NCBI RefSeq assembly: GCF_900116135.1
Contig: NZ_FOZX01000004.1
Span: forward strand, 310,001 to 374,000
Direction: 5' to 3'
DNA length: 64,000 nt
From: Saccharopolyspora flava
GTDB taxonomy: Bacteria; Actinomycetota; Actinomycetes; Mycobacteriales; Pseudonocardiaceae
Shown: positions 63,121 through 64,000 of the stretch, piece after piece
Layout of the letters: every line of letters begins with the position of its first letter
Position numbering within the stretch: the stretch's first letter is position 1
The notes under the pieces: model-generated
Database searches by the model: none
Seen by the model: only the letters and a program-made list of their open reading frames with translations
What the model was told of the DNA's origin: nothing
Translations under genes and position numbers: made by a program

Positions 63121-64000
<880 letters not shown>

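Overview
The window is from a high-GC actinobacterium. Genes are dense, GTG starts and 1-4 bp stop/start overlaps are common, several genes look leaderless, and the content is typical of the group: a TAT-type cholesterol oxidase, a P450, a CGNR regulator, an Acg-like nitroreductase, a chaplin-like protein and tandem-HTH Lrp regulators. The overall flavour suggests Pseudonocardiaceae, possibly Saccharopolyspora; that placement is inference from gene content and was not tested. No rRNA, tRNA, phage, transposase or CRISPR array was found.

Layout. 1-10 kb: TetR regulator (cut by the window edge) and acyl-CoA dehydrogenase with a paired operator; HpcH/HpaI aldolase; a DUF5058/membrane protein/M20 amidohydrolase operon divergent from a tandem Lrp regulator; a DUF4396 protein behind a CsoR-type copper operator; a membrane-anchored HTH protein with a glycosidase-like but apparently catalytically dead outer domain; a GNAT. 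10-15 kb: UPF0225, arylsulfatase, P450, DoxX, nitroreductase with a DosR-like box. 15.5-23 kb: a PAPS/sulfation operon (cysC-like, TauE, cysQ, cysD, cysN, sulfotransferase, TAT-exported arylsulfotransferase). 23.5-30.4 kb: DHA2 exporter, then an uncharacterised set with a degenerate pterin-synthase homologue, GT4, methyltransferase, flippase-like protein, MDR reductase, CDP-alcohol phosphatidyltransferase and RibD-type reductase. 30.5-35.2 kb: glyoxylate operon hyi-glxR-gcl-FAH. 35.5-42.5 kb: chaplin-like protein, PH-domain protein, and a GT2/GtrA/large membrane protein/PIG-L deacetylase envelope operon. 42.5-44.8 kb: TetR plus cholesterol oxidase. 45-50.3 kb: ROK regulator, sulfonate-type ABC importer and a second sulfatase. 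50.4-56.5 kb: hemerythrin, TRAP-type carrier, dehydrogenase/RraA fusion, IclR regulator, MHS transporter. 56.8-64 kb: polysaccharide deacetylase, uridine kinase, frameshifted LysE exporter, CGNR regulator, alpha/beta hydrolase, PQQ dehydrogenase with a lanthanide-type DxD, its small cupredoxin-like partner, and the C-terminal part of katG.

Between genes the window carries three families of palindromic repeat that look like one genome-wide system: GTTTTCATGAAAAC-centred perfect palindromes; 24-bp-period tandem palindromes at four loci; and long stems that begin CAGTTTT and end AAAACTG. One long-stem copy lies in frame inside the methyltransferase gene just before its SAM-binding motif, so this family appears to move.

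Sulfur chemistry recurs: PAPS synthesis and sulfotransfer at 15.5-23 kb, and sulfate-ester uptake and hydrolysis at 10.7-12 and 45-50 kb. The strongest candidates for undescribed biology are a possible sulfate relay from cytosolic PAPS to an exported arylsulfotransferase, the degenerate-PTPS cluster at 25-30.4 kb, the dead-glycosidase one-component sensor, and the mobile palindrome families.
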